From the NCBI RefSeq assembly GCF_958450345.1, contig NC_088783.1, forward strand, positions 105,581,302 to 105,645,301: a stretch of DNA of 64,000 nucleotides. The letters run 5' to 3'. The notes beneath the pieces are model-generated. The model ran no database searches. It saw nothing but the letters and a program-made list of their open reading frames with translations, and had not been told where the DNA came from. How positions within the stretch are numbered: position 1 is the first letter of the stretch; each line of letters begins with the position of its first letter. The DNA is from Calliphora vicina (taxonomy: Eukaryota; Arthropoda; Insecta; Diptera; Calliphoridae). Positions 61,956 to 64,000 of this stretch are shown piece by piece. A program made the position numbers and the translations under genes.

Positions 61956-62930
61956 TAATGTGGCGTAGACAAAAACAAGGCCTTCAGACCAGGGCATAGT
62001 TTCTGTGTGAAATCCCACTGGCATCATTCAAACTATGCATCGATATTGCTCTCTACGAAGAGGTAGAAAAAAAATGGGTAAACAAGTCGACTTACTCCAC
62101 AGCCAGATCTGACGCTCAACGCATCTAATAGGATTTTAAAAGAAGATAACAACATGATAACTGTGCTCACAAGATACTGTAAATTCGATTCAAATGCCAG
62201 AAGGAATTCTGCATAAGCTGCCAAGACTAGGAAAAGTACATATTTCACCTCCTCCATCGTTGAATTGCTGTGTAACGTTTCGTATTTAAGGTTAGACGAT
62301 TCTTCAAGAGTCTGTTCAAAGTGGAAAACTTTACTAGGAATAACAACATTTCTTATGACTATTTCTTTATTGCATCTAAAAGGATTTTAAGGGAAGATAG
62401 AAACATGATAATTGTGATCACAAGACACTGTAAATTCGATTCAAATGCCAGAAGGAATTCTGCAGAAGCTGCAAGGACGAAGAAAAATATATATTTCACT
62501 TCATCTGTCTTTGAACTGCACTACAAAACCGGTTTGGTTCTTGTTAATGGGCAGACGATTCTTCAAGATTTTGTCCGAAGTGGAAGACTTTTGTTGGATT
62601 AATTAGATTTCTTTATTCCATCTGTGACCATAAAACTAATTATACTTTCCCTCTCTCCCCTTCCTGTCTCTCATATAACCCTCTAATATCCTTCTTCTTA
62701 GAGGTAACATAAAAGCGATTACTCAGTGGACATATGTGGGTTGTACCTACTGAAGGCCTACAAAGATCACAGATATGAAATTTCCTATTTCAAGTTCTCT
62801 TTTAGGACTGTCAAGGTTATGAAACTTCGAAGAAATAAGTTGAAATCGACAGGTTATGTTTTCAAACAGGAGATTCTTTCAAAATCAGTTGACGTCAATA
62901 ACAATTTCAGAGTACGAGTCTGAATGTGTT
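61956..62930 (+). pseudogene. 3' part of the same retrotransposon relic, two overlapping passes
   Basis: ITRHCKFDSNARR (near 62410) and a similar but shifted pass near 62155 correspond to the conserved GHC..G.HA.R motif after RNase H in non-LTR elements. The Cys-rich finger is degenerate. FVRSGRLLLD (about 62575-62600) resembles the usual C-terminus. Two copies of the segment 62130-62230 and 62375-62475 are direct repeats about 245 bp apart. No intact frame. Confidence 0.6.
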
Positions 62931-63288
62931 GTTGAGTTCATTGTCCTATGTCTATACCAGATAAATTTTTTGTTATGATCAACGTCAAAATTTATTATTT
63001 ATTGGTATTATTGCTTCGTTATGACAAAATTGTTAGTGCATTTGCTGTCTTGATAAATATCTGTCAAGTATAGACAGGGTGTAAATATTCTATATTTTAT
63101 GTTTAAATTACAAACTCTAAATTGTTAAGGGAAAGTGAATGCAAATCTTAAACTAAATGAAATTATAGATTTTCCCAAAAGTATGGCAATTAGAACAAGT
63201 GAACAGGCGGAAAATTGTACATTTTATCCATGCAAATTCTAATTTTAAAGCAGAAATTGATTTGTAGCCCCTTTTACTTTAAAGCAAG
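62931..63288. other. Intergenic region upstream of the last protease gene
   Basis: AT-rich; no recognised element until the TATA box. Confidence 0.45.
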
Positions 63289-63296
63289 TATAAAAG
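63289..63296 (+). promoter_or_regulatory. TATA box (TATAAAAG)
   Basis: It lies 80 bp before the ATG at 63369, predicting a leader of about 50 nt. Confidence 0.6.
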
Positions 63297-63368
63297 AATC
63301 ACACTTAAACAATTTTTTAACCAAATTTCTTACATTATTTGCTTTAAACTTAAATTTTTTCTCAAAAA

Positions 63369-64000
63369 ATGCTGCTATTGTTACTGTTACACTTCAGTTC
63401 AATTTATATACATCTCATCGCAGCCGATAGTTATGCCGAAGAGGGTGATTTTCCCTTTGAAGTGGCCATAGCCTATCAGGGTGTAGATATTTGTGGTGGT
63501 GCCATCGTTTCGGAATATCTAATACTAACAGCCGCTCATTGTATAAGATATTTAGAGGCTAACGAATTGGCTATTTATGCTGGTGTACACGATTATTATG
63601 TATTTCCACGTGGCCATAAATATGAGGTAAATTCTACTTATATACATCCTCAGTATGATGCATCAACCAGAGATTATGATGTGGCTCTTGTAAGACTTAA
63701 GAACGCCTTAAAACTGAAAACGCCGGGTGTGGATAGCATTGAAATTGTGACAACAAGTCAAGCCAACTATGGTGGCATACTGGCCACTTTGGTTTATTGG
63801 GAACTTGAGCCGGGCACTAGACTGCTGTATACCGATATTGAGCTGTGGAGCCAGAAACAGTGCACGGCCGGTAATATATTTGGCGATTTTGCAGCCAGCG
63901 TTGATTTGCCACCACCAAATAATGGCATCATTTGCGCTGGCATACCGGCGGGATCGTGTATAGGTGATGATGCCGGCTCTCTTGTTGTGAACCATCAATT
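63369..64000 (+). CDS. Secreted trypsin-fold serine protease homologue, Ser195 to Asp (3' end beyond window)
   Basis: 210 complete codons are present before the window ends; about 40 residues should follow. The start is the ATG at 63369, giving M followed by six Leu and a signal peptide to about residue 19 (ends LIAA). Landmarks are FPFEVAIAYQG, CGGAIV, TAAHC with His57, YDVALVRL with Asp104, VYWE in place of GWG, IELWSQKQC and ICAGIP. The catalytic block is C-I-G-D-D-A-G-S-L: Ser195 is Asp201 and Gly196 is Ala, while Gly193 and Asp194 are retained. IVGG is absent (DSYAEEG). It is closest to the 58004 product. The minus-strand 96-aa frame here is a shadow. Confidence 0.92.
   Translation, partial: MLLLLLLHFSSIYIHLIAADSYAEEGDFPFEVAIAYQGVDICGGAIVSEYLILTAAHCIRYLEANELAIYAGVHDYYVFPRGHKYEVNSTYIHPQYDASTRDYDVALVRLKNALKLKTPGVDSIEIVTTSQANYGGILATLVYWELEPGTRLLYTDIELWSQKQCTAGNIFGDFAASVDLPPPNNGIICAGIPAGSCIGDDAGSLVVNHQ

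Noticed and set aside
51549..64000. Active trypsins or chymotrypsins
   Set aside because: All four lack the catalytic Ser and the IVGG N-terminus, so naming them active proteases would be wrong.

Overview
The window looks like nuclear DNA of a higher fly (brachyceran Diptera, possibly a calyptrate such as a blow fly). The reasons are extreme AT richness, single-exon TATA-driven trypsin-fold genes, a serine-rich exon with Ser/Thr, His and Asp runs ending at a GTAAGT splice donor, two decayed mariner elements, a jockey/LOA-like RNase H relic and a tRNA-like SINE. Species is inferred, not proven.

Layout: positions 1-21.4 kb hold no recognisable coding sequence. They contain three blocks of one tandem repeat (family A; 0.9-2.8, 4.7-7.06 and 9.44-12.19 kb), a dispersed ~230-bp repeat (14-18 kb) and a ~105-bp tandem repeat (20.46-20.87 kb). 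If the first coding exon of an unidentified serine-rich gene (21445-23872, minus strand) is spliced as its donor suggests, all of this is probably its giant first coding intron. Upstream of that exon lie a possible promoter (24.57 kb), a broken mariner (25.5-26.7 kb), a 6.6-kb tandem repeat (family B, 29.8-36.4 kb), a second mariner relic (38.5-39.2 kb), several foldback MITEs, a ~220-bp tandem array (42.9-44.5 kb) and a non-palindromic tandem repeat (47.6-48.9 kb, with outliers).

The last 13 kb is a gene cluster: four secreted chymotrypsin-fold genes at 51549 (+), 57564 (-), 58004 (+) and 63369 (+, cut by the window end). All four keep the catalytic His and Asp. All four also have aspartate where the catalytic Ser195 should be, and all lack the IVGG activation N-terminus. 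They are therefore serine protease homologues without classical catalysis that apparently leave the cell needing no zymogen cleavage. Shared flanking blocks show the cluster grew by duplication and suggest a lost member near 51.0 kb. A third palindromic tandem repeat (family C, 53.0-55.9 kb) separates two of the genes, and a scrambled retrotransposon relic with a tandemly amplified RNase H segment (59.6-62.9 kb) separates two others.

The two most notable points are the shared Ser195-to-Asp substitution across the protease cluster, and the fact that three repeat families with unrelated sequence (A, B, C) share one design: a ~250-bp unit carrying two short dyad-symmetric boxes that stay intact while the spacers drift.
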